A DNA stretch of 64,000 nucleotides from Veillonellaceae bacterium (GCA_025992895.1 DAJPGA010000001.1:2053001-2117000), one strand, 5' to 3'; shown: positions 26,168 to 35,964, counted from the first letter of the stretch. The notes: generated by a model not told the origin, from the sequence alone. Numbers and translations: made by a program.

Positions 26168-27430
26168 TTATTCAGCAGCATCGTGCGGAACCATGTCTTC
26201 CTTGTGGAAGGTTCCTTCTTTCCTGCGTTCTGCAAATTCAGCCGTAGCTGTGAAGAGAACGTCGGAGGAGCTGTTGAGAGCTGTTTCGCAGGCATCTTCC
26301 AGTACGGAAATGATGAAGCCTACGCCTACGACCTGCATGGAAATATCGTTGCCGATACCAAAGGATGCGCAGGCAACCGGAATCAGAAGGAGCGAGCCCC
26401 CTGCTACGCCGGAAGCGCCGCATGCGCCGACGGTTGCGACAAGGCACAGAAGAAGTGCTGTCGGCAGATCCACGTTAATGCCCAGCGTATTGGCAGCTGC
26501 CAGGGCCAGGACGGAAATGGTGATGGATGCGCCTGCCATGTTGATGGTAGCGCCAAGCGGGATGGAAATGGTGAAAAGGTCAGGATTGAGACCAAGACGG
26601 CGGCAAAGTGTCAGATTGACAGGAATGTTTGCTGCGGAAGATCTCGTGAAGAATGCGTATACGCCGCTTTCACGAAGGGTCGTAAGAACGAGCGGATACG
26701 GGTTGACATGAAGGCGGGAAAAAACGATAGCCGGATTCATGACGAGTGCTACGATGAAGTAGGAGCCGATGAGTACGCCCAGAAGCTGTACATAACCGAT
26801 GAGTGCTCCAAGGCCTGCAGTGCCGACAGATTCAGCGACGAGACCCAGAATGCCGAGCGGTGCGAAGTGGATGACCCAGGTGACCACTTTCGTAATAGCT
26901 GCTGCAATATCATTGAGGCAGGTCTTTGTTGTTCCGCTTCCCATATTCTTCAGTGCGATGCCGAAAATGATGGCCCATGCAAGAATACCGATGTAGTTTG
27001 CATTCATGAGCGCTGAAACCGGGTTATCGACGACGGACAGGATCAGGTTGTGAAGGACCTGGATGATGCCGCTTGGCGGAGCCAGCTGCGTGTCCGGTGC
27101 GACCTGGAGAGTCAGCGTGGTCGGGAAGAGGAAGGACATAGTAACGCCTACGAGAGACGCACAGAATGTACCGGCGATGTACAACATAACGACTGGCTTC
27201 ATGCTTCCTTCTGCATTTTCCTTACGCTGTGCCATGGCGTTCATGACAAGGAAGAAAACGAGAACAGGAGCGACGCCCTTTAATGCCTTGACGAACAGGT
27301 CGCCGAGGATGGATACGGCCGGAATAGCTCCCGGCGCGAAGACTGCAATCAGGATGCCGATGACAAGACCGACTGCAATCTGCTTGATGAGTGCGACTCT
27401 TGAAAGAGTGCTCTGGAGTCTGCTAAACAA
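26168..27430 (-). CDS. sstT: Sodium:serine/threonine symporter SstT, copy 2
   Basis: A 420-residue paralog of copy 1 with the same motifs ([39 protein letters not shown]). Differences are scattered and mostly conservative, for example in TM segments near 75-110 and 200-225. The N-terminal [20 protein letters not shown] is almost identical. Tandem duplication is the simplest origin. Both frames are intact, which suggests selection for both. Confidence 0.92.
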   Translation of the reverse strand: MFSRLQSTLSRVALIKQIAVGLVIGILIAVFAPGAIPAVSILGDLFVKALKGVAPVLVFFLVMNAMAQRKENAEGSMKPVVMLYIAGTFCASLVGVTMSFLFPTTLTLQVAPDTQLAPPSGIIQVLHNLILSVVDNPVSALMNANYIGILAWAIIFGIALKNMGSGTTKTCLNDIAAAITKVVTWVIHFAPLGILGLVAESVGTAGLGALIGYVQLLGVLIGSYFIVALVMNPAIVFSRLHVNPYPLVLTTLRESGVYAFFTRSSAANIPVNLTLCRRLGLNPDLFTISIPLGATINMAGASITISVLALAAANTLGINVDLPTALLLCLVATVGACGASGVAGGSLLLIPVACASFGIGNDISMQVVGVGFIISVLEDACETALNSSSDVLFTATAEFAERRKEGTFHKEDMVPHDAAE

Positions 27431-27487
27431 TATGATTCCTCCTCTGTGAATTAAAAAAAGTTCCCATTTCTCCCATTTATTTCTACT

Positions 27488-27516
27488 AGTATATATGCAC
27501 CCTTGTTATATTGCAA
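27488..27516 (-). promoter_or_regulatory. Promoter of sstT copy 2
   Basis: Minus-strand TTGCAA (27511-27516), 17-base spacer, TATACT (27488-27493). The following AGAAATAAATG stretch is similar to the equivalent stretch in copy 1. Confidence 0.65.
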
Positions 27517-27599
27517 GTTATAAATGCGTATATGCAAAAACGGTCATAGTTGGATAGTTATCTATGCAATTTCAGGAAAAGCAAGCCTTTATCGGTCAA

Positions 27600-27630
27600 A
27601 AAAAGGCCGTCTCCCAAGGAAACAGCCTTT
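27600..27630 (-). terminator. Terminator after recO
   Basis: On the minus strand AAAGGCTG..GACGGCCTTT, a GC-rich stem with a short loop, is followed by a run of seven T, 22 bases after the recO stop. Confidence 0.7.
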
Positions 27631-27651
27631 CATCAGACTCAGATAAAGTTG

Positions 27652-28314
27652 TCAGAATTTCGTATTTTTATCCGAAAAAGCCCCTGCGGTATGAAGAGTC
27701 AGTCCGCAGTATTCCGTGATGAAACGATCGAGGTATTCAGCCGCTTCATTGAAAAGGGACGCGGAAATCGTTCCTTCAAAAGGTTTCTCCCACCTGTAAT
27801 CGCGAAAAGCAGCAAGAAGCGAAAGCGCGCCGCTGGAAAGATGGTGCTCGCCAGCCGGTTCTTCCTGCGCAGGATCAAAGCCTGCAATGGCAAGAAGCTT
27901 GACGGCCGTCACGAAAGCCGTCACTCTCCTGTTCCTTGTCTTTGCCGCGCGTCCTCCCAAAAGGAGCGTATCAAAAGCCTCTTCATCCGCCTCTTCTTCT
28001 GGAAAAAGAAGCGAGGCAAGCTCGATGACATAGTACCATTCGCTCATTTCTTCATAGGGAATCGCCATCATATCGAAAAGAAGTCCGCCTTCATACTGCG
28101 TCATGATGCTGTAATCCGGATAGAAAGCGCCGGTGAACCGGATGTGAGCAAACGGAAGCATGAGCCCCGTGCCGTAGCGGGAAAGCGCCTGCCTGGAAAT
28201 ACCCAGGCGGAGAAATCCCATTTCCCTTGTAAAGACAGAAACAAGCCTTCCCCCTTCGCGGCCCTTCCCCGCGCGGAGGACGATGCCTTCCATCGATCGG
28301 ATCTCAGGCCTCAT
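27652..28314 (-). CDS. recO: DNA repair protein RecO
   Basis: A 220-residue protein. The N-terminal OB fold has RSMEGIVLRAGKGREGGRLVSVFTREMGFLRLGISRQ. A helical C-terminal domain follows, with LLFDMMAIPYEEMSEWYYVIELASLL. RecO loads RecA at gaps together with RecR. The ATG at 28314 follows GGAGGAAAAAC; a longer frame is inside the preceding gene. The usual RecO zinc cysteines near the C-terminus are largely absent. Its start overlaps the CorC-family gene. Confidence 0.85.
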   Translation of the reverse strand: MRPEIRSMEGIVLRAGKGREGGRLVSVFTREMGFLRLGISRQALSRYGTGLMLPFAHIRFTGAFYPDYSIMTQYEGGLLFDMMAIPYEEMSEWYYVIELASLLFPEEEADEEAFDTLLLGGRAAKTRNRRVTAFVTAVKLLAIAGFDPAQEEPAGEHHLSSGALSLLAAFRDYRWEKPFEGTISASLFNEAAEYLDRFITEYCGLTLHTAGAFSDKNTKF

Positions 28315-29644
28315 GTTTTTCCTCCGGAGCTTCTTCTGCTTCCCCTTCAGGCGGCGCAATCTTCTCTGCCTTCAGACGGACGATGCGGAAGCCGGCCACG
28401 CGCAGCACCGTGAAGCGCCAGCCGCCAAACTCGATCGAGTCCCCGACTTTCGGAATGCGTTCGAGTCTTGAGAATACGAAGCCGCCGATCGTTGCATTCT
28501 TGTCTTCTTCCGCCAGATCGATTTCCAGCCTGTCGGAAACATCTTCCAGAATGACCGTGCCGTCAAATTCGTAGACACCCTCGCCCTTCCTGATGATTTC
28601 ATAGGGAGCCTGGTCAGCGCCCTGCGGGATTTCTCCCACGAGCTCCTCGATCAGGTCCTCAAGCGTCGCAAGGCCTGACGTGCTGCCGTACTCATCGACG
28701 ACGACAGCGAGGTACGTCCTTGTATTCTTCATGAGCTGGAGAAGCGTCGGTGCCGGCATGGTTTCGGGAACCGTCAGGATATCCCTCATGATCCGCTTCA
28801 CATTAAATTCGCCGTGAAGAAGGCTTTCCAGGAAATCCTTCACATGGATGAATCCCAGGATGTGATCCTTGTCGTCCATGCAGACCGGATAGCAGGTATG
28901 GTGCGCCTTGGAAATCGTGCGGCGCATTTCGTCGATTTCATCTTCATAATTCAAAACGACCATGTCGCTTCTCGGCACCATGACGTCGCGGACCATGAGA
29001 TCGAAGAAATCGAAGGAATTCTTGATGAGCGTATTCTCGAGGGCATTCAGCCTGCCGCTCCTGTGGCTTTCCTCGACGATACAGCGGATTTCATCTTCTG
29101 TATACGTGAAATTGACTTCGTTCCGAAGCGGTATGTTCCTCCACTTGAAGAACTTCTTGATCAGGTAAAGACCCGGCATGACGATCGGGCGGAAAAGGTG
29201 GCGGTTCATGCTGATCACCCATGTCTGCCCCGCCAGAATCGGAAGCGGTTCGACAAGTGCATGGGAGCCCGGGATCAGGATCGTCCCGATCCAGTAGGCA
29301 GCCAGTGCGAGCGCTGAGAAAATGATGGCCGTCAGAACCCCCGCCCAGGCCATATCTTCGCCAAGGACCGCAATGAATTCCTCATAGATGGCTGCGTCGA
29401 TGCCGAAAATGGACACACCGAAAACAGCCCCGCACACAACAAAGGAAAGCTGCGTGCCGCCCAGCACCTGCGAAGTATGCTGGTAGTACGGTGCTACCTT
29501 TTCGATGAGCGCGGGATCCTGCTCGTCATTGTCCTCGATGTACTTCTTGCGCATACGCGCAAAGGAAAAATTAACCAGCGTGCTTTTGTAATTGAAAAAC
29601 GACGCTGCCAGTGCAATAAGCAGGAATATGCCTATCCACTGCAC
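28304..29644 (-). CDS. CNNM/CorC (HlyC-family) transporter-like protein
   Basis: A 446-residue protein: an N-terminal CNNM (DUF21) membrane domain with about four helices (~1-165), two CBS domains (~215-335; MVPRSDMVVLNYEDEIDEM, ILGFIHVKDFLESLL, AVVVDEYGSTSGLATLEDL) and a C-terminal CorC/HlyC FAD-like domain (~350-430; FDGTVILEDVSDRLEIDL). Members are linked to Mg2+/Co2+ handling. Despite old names it is not a demonstrated haemolysin. An acidic tail of ~20 residues ends the protein. Confidence 0.9.
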   Translation of the reverse strand: MQWIGIFLLIALAASFFNYKSTLVNFSFARMRKKYIEDNDEQDPALIEKVAPYYQHTSQVLGGTQLSFVVCGAVFGVSIFGIDAAIYEEFIAVLGEDMAWAGVLTAIIFSALALAAYWIGTILIPGSHALVEPLPILAGQTWVISMNRHLFRPIVMPGLYLIKKFFKWRNIPLRNEVNFTYTEDEIRCIVEESHRSGRLNALENTLIKNSFDFFDLMVRDVMVPRSDMVVLNYEDEIDEMRRTISKAHHTCYPVCMDDKDHILGFIHVKDFLESLLHGEFNVKRIMRDILTVPETMPAPTLLQLMKNTRTYLAVVVDEYGSTSGLATLEDLIEELVGEIPQGADQAPYEIIRKGEGVYEFDGTVILEDVSDRLEIDLAEEDKNATIGGFVFSRLERIPKVGDSIEFGGWRFTVLRVAGFRIVRLKAEKIAPPEGEAEEAPEEKHEA

Positions 29645-29705
29645 ATTGGTACTAATAAGTCATTCCCCCTTGATGACAAAAGGTTTCCTACCTTATATAT
29701 TACTA

Positions 29706-30611
29706 TTACTTATGTTCCTTGTAGCCGAGTTCGCGAAGGATGTAATCCTTGTTCTTCCAGTCCTTGCTGACCTTGACCCAGAGGTCGAGATCGACCGGAG
29801 CGCCCAGGATCTTCTTCAGTTCCCTTGTCGCATCCTTCTTGGCCGCCTTCAGGAGGCTTCCGTTCTTTCCGATGATGATGCCCTTCTGTGTCGGGCGTTC
29901 TACGTAAATCGTGCAGCGGATGTAAATGCGTCCGTCTTCCTCTTCGCGGAATTCTTCAGAATAAACGCCGATTGCATGCGGCACTTCATCCCTGGTGCGG
30001 ATGAGGAGCTTTTCGCGGACGACTTCCTGTGCGATATTTCTTTCCGGCTGGTCGGTGACCATATCATCAGGGAAGTACTTCGGCCCTTCCGGCAGGTACT
30101 TTTTGATCGTGTTCATCAGCTCGTCAAGGTTGTCGCCTGTCTTTGCGGAAATCGGGACAATGTCAGCGAAATCGTAAAGACGGCTGTACTGCGCGATCTT
30201 CAGGAGAAGCTGTTCCTTCGGGATGAGGTCGATCTTGGAAAGGACGAGAATGACCGGCACCTTCCTGTTCTCCAGAAGGGAGAGGATATATCTGTCGTCG
30301 GCGCCCACAGGATCGTCGATGGCGCAGAGGAAGACGATGAGATCGACTTCTTCCAAAGCATCGATCGTGCTCTGGCGGATGGCTTCTCCTAATTTGCTCT
30401 GCGGCTTGTGCATGCCCGGGGTATCCAGGAATACGACCTGCGCATTGTCTCCGTTCCAGACGCCTGTGATCTTATTTCGTGTCGTCTGCGCGTGGGAGGA
30501 AACAATGGACACCTTCTCGCCGAGAAGCGCGTTCAAAAGCGTGGACTTTCCTACGTTCGGGCGGCCTACGAGGGCTGCAAATCCCGAACGGAAACCTGTA
30601 TTTTCTGTCAT
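29706..30611 (-). CDS. era: GTPase Era
   Basis: The 301-residue GTPase has G1 GRPNVGKSTLLNALLG (~16-31), G3 DTPGMHKP (~64), G4 LSKIDLI (~125) and a C-terminal KH domain (~205-290) with IYVERPTQKGIIIGKNGSLLK. It binds 16S rRNA for 30S assembly. ATGA overlap with cdd; clustered with ybeY and phoH as in many Firmicutes. Confidence 0.96.
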   Translation of the reverse strand: MTENTGFRSGFAALVGRPNVGKSTLLNALLGEKVSIVSSHAQTTRNKITGVWNGDNAQVVFLDTPGMHKPQSKLGEAIRQSTIDALEEVDLIVFLCAIDDPVGADDRYILSLLENRKVPVILVLSKIDLIPKEQLLLKIAQYSRLYDFADIVPISAKTGDNLDELMNTIKKYLPEGPKYFPDDMVTDQPERNIAQEVVREKLLIRTRDEVPHAIGVYSEEFREEEDGRIYIRCTIYVERPTQKGIIIGKNGSLLKAAKKDATRELKKILGAPVDLDLWVKVSKDWKNKDYILRELGYKEHK

Positions 30612-31039
30612 GGGTTCTCCTGTTCTTTCTTCAATGAATCTTCTTCAAACGCATAGGGAAGGATTCCCTCAAGCGTAAATGTCCGGTAATCCTTTTCAGA
30701 CCGGCCGGCTATAATGAGCGGTATCTTGAATTCCGCAATCACCTGGCGGCAGACGCCGCAGGGCATCGTATAACTGTCATGGCTTCCGATGACGGCAATG
30801 GCAAGGAATTTCCTTTCGCCGGCTGCCACTGCGCTTCCGATTGCATTTCTTTCAGCGCAGAGAGATGCCGGATACGATACGTTTTCCATATTGCATCCTG
30901 CATAGACCTTGCCGCTTTCTGCCAGGACGGCAGCGCCCACCGGATAGAGGGAGTAAGGCGAGTAGCTGTTCTTCCTTGCTTCCATAGCGCCAAGGAGAAG
31001 CCTTTCGGCCGTCTTTTCGTTAATCTCTTCCTTCGGCAT
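30608..31039 (-). CDS. cdd: Cytidine deaminase
   Basis: A 143-residue enzyme with substrate and zinc motifs YPVGAAVLAESGKVYAGCN, ASLCAERNAI (~55-64) and PCGVCRQVI (~91-99). It deaminates cytidine/deoxycytidine. The 15-residue tail past the core is lysine- and glutamate-rich. Its first 20 bases overlap the ybeY 3' end. Confidence 0.95.
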   Translation of the reverse strand: MPKEEINEKTAERLLLGAMEARKNSYSPYSLYPVGAAVLAESGKVYAGCNMENVSYPASLCAERNAIGSAVAAGERKFLAIAVIGSHDSYTMPCGVCRQVIAEFKIPLIIAGRSEKDYRTFTLEGILPYAFEEDSLKKEQENP

Positions 31040-31520
31040 GTTCTGCTTCCAGCTTTCCTTCTGTCATGATGCGGGAAAGGCCGCAGGCGGAGAGGATATC
31101 TTCCTCTGCCTTTCTCATGGCCTTCTTTTCCTCGGGATCATAATGATCGTAGCCTAAGATATGGAGGAAACCGTGCACGGAAAGGTATGCCACTTCCCTG
31201 TCGCGGCTGTGGCCGTATTCCTCAGCCTGGCTGACGGCGCGGTCAAGATTGATGACGATGTCGCCCAGTTCCGTTTCTTCTTCCGGCACATCGTCTTCGC
31301 CTTCATTCAGTGCGAAGGAAAGGACGTCCGTCGGCGCATCCACATCCCTGTAATCGCGGTTCAGCTCATGGATCGTGTCTGCATCGCAGATGAGCACGCT
31401 GATTTCAGCATCTTCTGCCACCTTCTGCTGCCTGGCGCCTTCCGTCAGTACCATGCGGATCAGTTTCTCCAGATCTTCGCTGTAAAATTTCATATCGCTG
31501 TAATTAATGGTGATTTCCAT
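31020..31520 (-). CDS. ybeY: Endoribonuclease YbeY
   Basis: A 166-residue metalloprotein with the zinc motif VHGFLHILGYDH (~121-132) and LNRDYRDVDAPTDVLSF (~55). It acts in 16S rRNA 3' maturation and ribosome quality control. Lies 15 bases after phoH, with a GGAG site. Confidence 0.95.
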   Translation of the reverse strand: MEITINYSDMKFYSEDLEKLIRMVLTEGARQQKVAEDAEISVLICDADTIHELNRDYRDVDAPTDVLSFALNEGEDDVPEEETELGDIVINLDRAVSQAEEYGHSRDREVAYLSVHGFLHILGYDHYDPEEKKAMRKAEEDILSACGLSRIMTEGKLEAEHAEGRD

Positions 31521-31535
31521 CTCCGGTTCCTCCGT

Positions 31536-32555
31536 TCAGCCTTCCTTGTTTTCTTTCCGTTCCCCTTTATGGGATCCGTTCTTGTTCCTGTGTTTGGCAT
31601 CCTCTTCATAGGCATGGATGATCGCTGCGACCAGGTCATGGCGCACGACATCATCTTCGCTGAAATGGACATGACCTATATCCTTCACGTCCTTCAGCAC
31701 GCGCTCTGCATCGATGAGACCGCTTTTGACATTCGGCGGCAGGTCGATCTGCGTCACGTCGCCGTTCACGATCATCTTCGAGCGGAAGCCCAGGCGCGTC
31801 AGGAACATCTTGATCTGCTCGACCGTCGTATTCTGTGCTTCATCGAGGATGACGAAGGACTTCTCGAGCGTGCGTCCGCGCATGTAGGCAAGCGGCGCCA
31901 CTTCGATTTGTCCCTTCTGCTGCAGGCGGGTGAATTCCTCCGGTCCGAACATATCCATCAGACCGTCAAAGAGCGGACGCAGGTAGGGATTGACCTTTTC
32001 CTGCATATCGCCCGGAAGGAAGCCGAGTTTCTCCCCTGCTTCGACTGCCGGACGCACGAGGATGATCCTCTGCACGTCATGATTCCGAAGAGCAAAAGCA
32101 GCCAGCGCCACGGCGAGGTACGTTTTGCCTGTACCTGCAGGCCCGATGCCGAACGTGATGGAGTTCCTGCGGATCGTGTCCACATAGAGCTTCTGCCCCA
32201 GCGTCCTTGGGCGGATCGGCGCGCCGTTCTTCGTGAAATTGATGATATCGTCTTCCATTTCCTGCAGGAGATTTTCCTTCCCCTGATCGATGAGCGACAT
32301 CACAAGGCGTACCTGACGCTCCGAAAGGCGGATGCGGCTTGCAATCATGTGGCGGATGCGCGCGATGACGTGAAGACTGTTCTCCACAGCCTCCTCTTCG
32401 CCCTTGATGCGGATCATATTGCCGCGTCCGGAAATGTCTGCGCCGTAATGCTCCCCTATGATCTTGAGGTACGAGCTGTCTCTTTCAAAAAGGTGCTGTG
32501 CTTCCTGCAGATCTCCTATAACGATCTCTTCTGTTCTTTCCTTCGTAATGGCCAT
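31536..32555 (-). CDS. phoH: PhoH-family ATPase
   Basis: A 339-residue protein: an N-terminal KH-like domain (~15-75), then a PhoH ATPase with GPAGTGKTYLAVALA (Walker A, ~138), ILVRPAVEAGEKLGFLPGD (~170), FVILDEAQNTT (Walker B, ~232) and FRSKMIVNGDVTQIDLP. Family members are RNA-associated ATPases. The charged tail (DAKHRNKNGSHKG) is probably disordered. Confidence 0.93.
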   Translation of the reverse strand: MAITKERTEEIVIGDLQEAQHLFERDSSYLKIIGEHYGADISGRGNMIRIKGEEEAVENSLHVIARIRHMIASRIRLSERQVRLVMSLIDQGKENLLQEMEDDIINFTKNGAPIRPRTLGQKLYVDTIRRNSITFGIGPAGTGKTYLAVALAAFALRNHDVQRIILVRPAVEAGEKLGFLPGDMQEKVNPYLRPLFDGLMDMFGPEEFTRLQQKGQIEVAPLAYMRGRTLEKSFVILDEAQNTTVEQIKMFLTRLGFRSKMIVNGDVTQIDLPPNVKSGLIDAERVLKDVKDIGHVHFSEDDVVRHDLVAAIIHAYEEDAKHRNKNGSHKGERKENKEG

Positions 32556-32588
32556 TCAACCTCCCTGGCTATAAGCCATAATGCCAAA

Positions 32589-33536
32589 TTATAAAAAATG
32601 CCGGACAGCTTTGCCGTCTATATAATCGCAAAGACAGCCCTGCGTGATATTTCTTTCTTCCAAAAGCTCGTCGATCCGGCTCTTGACCTCCCACCAGGGA
32701 GAGCCGCCGTTGACCGTAAGCGTATTGCCGCCGGACGCCCTTCCGACGATCCGCTGGATGACGATGTCTTTCCGAAGGTAGGCAAGGAAAAGGGCGACCC
32801 TTTCCATGTACTCTTCCATCGAGGAAAGCGTGACTTCCCCCTTCTCATACATCCTTGCAAGCTCAATTCCCTTCACGATGTAAAGGGAGTGGATCTTCAC
32901 CTCCGTCACAGGAAGGACGGAAATGAGCTTCGCCGTCTCGATGACATCCACCCGGTCGTCCCAGGGAAGATCAGCAATGACATGCGTGCACTGATCGAAG
33001 CCGTAGCGCCCGATGCGGAGCGCGGCATCGACATACTCAGCCGCCGTGTGGCAGCGGCCAAGCTTGAGGAGCGTGTGCGCATTCGAGCTCTGGAGCCCCA
33101 GCTCCACCGTCACGTCCTTGCCGTACTTCTCTGATGATTCCTTTAAAATCTCAAGGTACCTTTCATTGACGCAGTCCGGCCTTGTCGATACGTCGACACC
33201 TACCACGTCAGGATGCGCCATCGCCTCTTCCACCCAGGAGCGGAAATCTTCCGGCGGCGCATACGTATTCGTGTAATTCAGGAAATAGGCGATGAACTTC
33301 TTCGCCTTGTACTTGGGCCCTACATGGGCAATGCTCCTGTCGAGCTGGCGCGTGATCGGAAGGCCGACAGCCTTCGTCTCATAATCCGCACCGATGGAAC
33401 CGCAGAATATGCACGGCTCGCTTGACAGGCTGCCGTCCCTGTTCGGACAGGTAACCGGCAGCGAGATCGGGATCTTGTAGACCTTCTCTCCATACTTCTT
33501 TTTCAAATAATCTGAATACGTATTGTATCTTTCCAT
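32589..33536 (-). CDS. Radical SAM protein (TIGR01212/YhcC family)
   Basis: The 315-residue protein has the family cluster motif VTCPNRDGSLSSEPCIFC (~28-45): one Cys before NRDG and a CxxC nine residues later. A radical-SAM barrel follows, with GVDVSTRPDCV (~113), VELGLQSSNAHTLL and HVIADLPWDD. Substrate is not established for this family. It is 33 bases upstream of phoH. Confidence 0.9.
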   Translation of the reverse strand: MERYNTYSDYLKKKYGEKVYKIPISLPVTCPNRDGSLSSEPCIFCGSIGADYETKAVGLPITRQLDRSIAHVGPKYKAKKFIAYFLNYTNTYAPPEDFRSWVEEAMAHPDVVGVDVSTRPDCVNERYLEILKESSEKYGKDVTVELGLQSSNAHTLLKLGRCHTAAEYVDAALRIGRYGFDQCTHVIADLPWDDRVDVIETAKLISVLPVTEVKIHSLYIVKGIELARMYEKGEVTLSSMEEYMERVALFLAYLRKDIVIQRIVGRASGGNTLTVNGGSPWWEVKSRIDELLEERNITQGCLCDYIDGKAVRHFL

Positions 33537-33642
33537 GCATTCTCCGTAAATAAAAATAATGAATCAATTTAATTATATAACAAACCTGTACATTATGCAT
33601 TTACATCGAGGTAAGCCTTTTGTAAAATGGAGTAGAAGATTA

Positions 33643-33666
33643 CGCCGGATACCCATCCGGCTTTTT
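33643..33666 (+). terminator. Terminator-like hairpin in the nadE leader
   Basis: GCCGGAT, loop ACCC, then ATCCGGC followed by TTTTT. It ends 17 bases before the nadE ATG. No plus-strand gene lies upstream, so it can only act on the nadE leader transcript, or as a spurious stop of antisense RNA. A ribosome-binding site AAAGGAAG follows it. Confidence 0.7.
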
Positions 33667-33683
33667 ATGCAAAGGAAGCCAAC

Positions 33684-35552
33684 ATGATCAAAATACGCAC
33701 CGCGCAGCTGGCCGCCGTCCCGGGCCACATCCGCGAAAACCTGAAACAGATCGAAAAAGAGGCTGCACTTGCCAGATCCGAGGGTGCTCATATCCTCGTC
33801 CTTCCGGAAATGTGCCTCACGGGCTACCTCATCGGTGACCTCTGGGACCAGAATGCTTTTCTGAAAGAATGCGAACGCGCCAACGAAAAAGTTGCTGCCC
33901 TTTCCAAGGGCCTCACGATCGTCTGGGGAAGCCTTGCCGTCGACTGGGACCTCATCAATGACGACGGCCGCCCGAGAAAGTACAATGCCGCTTTTGCCGC
34001 ATCAAACGGCCATTTCATTTATCCCGAAGGAAGCCCTCTTCCCTTCACTGTGAAGACGCTCCTTCCCGACTACCGCTGCTTTGACGACCGCCGCTACTTC
34101 ACGTCCCTGGAATCCCTGGCGCTCGAAGAAGGGAAACGTCCGGAAGATATCCTTTCCCCCTTCGTCCTTCCTGCAGGAAAAGAAGAACTCCGCTGCGGCA
34201 TCGTCCTCTGTGAAGACAGCTGGGATGAAAACTACCGCATTTCCCCGATGTCCATCCTCGCAGAAAAAGGCATTTCCCTTTTCCTGAACCTTTCCGCCTC
34301 CCCCTTCACGATGGGAAAAGACGGCAAGCGCCACAGGATGTTCTCCGAATCCCTCTCCCGCCTTTCCATCCCGATGCTCTATGTGAACAGGCGCGGTCTT
34401 GAGAACAACGGCAAAGACTGCTACACCTACGACGGCATGACTGCTGCTTACGACAAGGACGGCCAGCTCATTGCTGAAGCAAACCCTTTCACAGACGAGC
34501 GCTCGACCTTCTACTTCAATCAGGAAAACCTGACGCTGGCAACCGAAACGGAAATGGAACCGACAGATGAAAATCTCCTCCTTCCTGCCTTCCGCTACGG
34601 CACGTCTGAATTCCTGAAAGCCATCGGCGTAAACAAAGTCGTCATCGGCGTATCCGGCGGTATCGATTCTGCCGTGAATGCAGCGCTTTACCGCTCGATC
34701 CTTCCTGCTGAAAATATCCTTCTCGTCAATACGCCCACGCGCTACAACTCCGAGCTCACAAAAGGTCTTGCTGCCGAGCTTGCCGAAAACCTTGGCTGCC
34801 AGCTCCTGACCGTACCGATCGGTGACTTCATCGATGAAACGGCCGATGCGCTCGAAGGCCTTCCCCTTCCTGACGGCACCGTCCATCTGACCGGCTTCAT
34901 GAAGGAAAACATGCAGGCGCGCGACCGCAGCAGCCGCATCCTTGCCGCACTCTCTGCTGCCTTTGGCGGCATATTCACCTGCAACGCCAACAAGACGGAA
35001 ACGACCGTCGGATACGGCACCCTTTACGGCGATCTTGCCGGCGCCTTTGCCGCAACGGCCGACCTCTGGAAGTACCAAATTTACGATCTGGGAAGAAAGC
35101 TCAACGCATGGTATGGAAGAGCCGTCATCCCCGAAGGCATCTTCACTGTCATGCCAAGCGCCGAACTCTCCGAGAATCAGGACGTCACGCAGGGAAAAGG
35201 CGATCCCCTGATTTACGAATACCATGACCACCTTTTCAGAAGCTTCATCGAGCCATGGCAGAGGCAGACACCCGAAGATATCCTCAAAGCTTACTCCAAA
35301 GGAAATCTTGAAGATCTCATCGGCTGCTCCATCATCGTCTCCAACATTTTCCCGACGGCCAAAGATTTCATTGAAGACCTTGAGAAATGGTGGAACCTCT
35401 TCTCCGGCTTTGCCGTCGCCAAACGTATCCAGACGCCGCCGCTCCTTGCCGTCAGCCGCCGTCCGTACGGCTATGACCTCAGGGAATCCCAGCTCCGCCC
35501 CTACTACACCGACGCCTACCTTTCCCTCAAGGAAAAACTTCTGGCAGATTAA
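33684..35552 (+). CDS. nadE: Glutamine-dependent NAD+ synthetase
   Basis: The 622-residue fused enzyme. The N-terminal nitrilase-type glutaminase has Glu in LPEMCLTGY (~43), Lys in the middle and nucleophile Cys in CGIVLCEDSWDEN (~175). The C-terminal synthetase has the P-loop VIGVSGGIDSAVNA (~318-331) and GYGTLYGDLAGAFA (~447). It amidates NaAD to NAD+. It is a single-gene unit behind a leader hairpin. Confidence 0.95.
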   Translation: MIKIRTAQLAAVPGHIRENLKQIEKEAALARSEGAHILVLPEMCLTGYLIGDLWDQNAFLKECERANEKVAALSKGLTIVWGSLAVDWDLINDDGRPRKYNAAFAASNGHFIYPEGSPLPFTVKTLLPDYRCFDDRRYFTSLESLALEEGKRPEDILSPFVLPAGKEELRCGIVLCEDSWDENYRISPMSILAEKGISLFLNLSASPFTMGKDGKRHRMFSESLSRLSIPMLYVNRRGLENNGKDCYTYDGMTAAYDKDGQLIAEANPFTDERSTFYFNQENLTLATETEMEPTDENLLLPAFRYGTSEFLKAIGVNKVVIGVSGGIDSAVNAALYRSILPAENILLVNTPTRYNSELTKGLAAELAENLGCQLLTVPIGDFIDETADALEGLPLPDGTVHLTGFMKENMQARDRSSRILAALSAAFGGIFTCNANKTETTVGYGTLYGDLAGAFAATADLWKYQIYDLGRKLNAWYGRAVIPEGIFTVMPSAELSENQDVTQGKGDPLIYEYHDHLFRSFIEPWQRQTPEDILKAYSKGNLEDLIGCSIIVSNIFPTAKDFIEDLEKWWNLFSGFAVAKRIQTPPLLAVSRRPYGYDLRESQLRPYYTDAYLSLKEKLLAD

Positions 35553-35563
35553 TTACAAACAAA

Positions 35564-35880
35564 AAAGGCTGTAGAAATTCGGTAAAATGCGAACTCGCCT
35601 TCCCAGACGGGGAAGAAGGGCCGCAGGCCGGTCTTAACCTTGCCCTGGAAGGGAAGGTGTAAACGGATACAGCATTTCCTCAGCCGAAGATATATAAGTT
35701 CAAAACAAATTAGAACTGATTTCTTATATTTCACATCGCCGAACTGTCCCCGGAGGGGAAAGTGCCCAGCCTATCACTTTTCTGATGCTGGGCGAAAGAG
35801 TTGCATTTTCTAAGAAGGCGAAGCATCCTTTATGGTTTCCAACGAACACATAAATATATACCTGTGTCAAACAATCCTAT
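35564..35880. repeat. Dispersed intergenic repeat, copy 1
   Basis: Non-coding. The 35597-35665 core (ccttcccagacgggg, then gggccgcaggccggtctt, then ccttgccctggaagggaaggtg) recurs nearly unchanged at 38578-38640. Scattered downstream matches (catttcctcagccgaag; CAATCCT.TAAT.GAATATA) also recur in the same order. Internal palindromes are present. No protein-coding capacity is apparent. Confidence 0.6.
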
Positions 35881-35890
35881 AATTGAATAT

Positions 35891-35938
35891 AAAAGAAGCT
35901 GTGATGGAATGTCCGCACATTTCATCACAGCTTCTTTT
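35891..35938. terminator. Bidirectional terminator after the hydrolase gene
   Basis: AAAAGAAGCTGTGATG pairs with CATCACAGCTTCTTTT around a loop containing CCGCACATTT. Member of the conserved hairpin family. Confidence 0.75.
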
Positions 35939-35964
35939 TACCTTATTTCCTTATTTCTTTTCCC

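Noticed and set aside
34002..35231. A 409-codon minus-strand open frame inside nadE
   Set aside because: Shadow of nadE; no ribosome-binding site and no recognisable domain.
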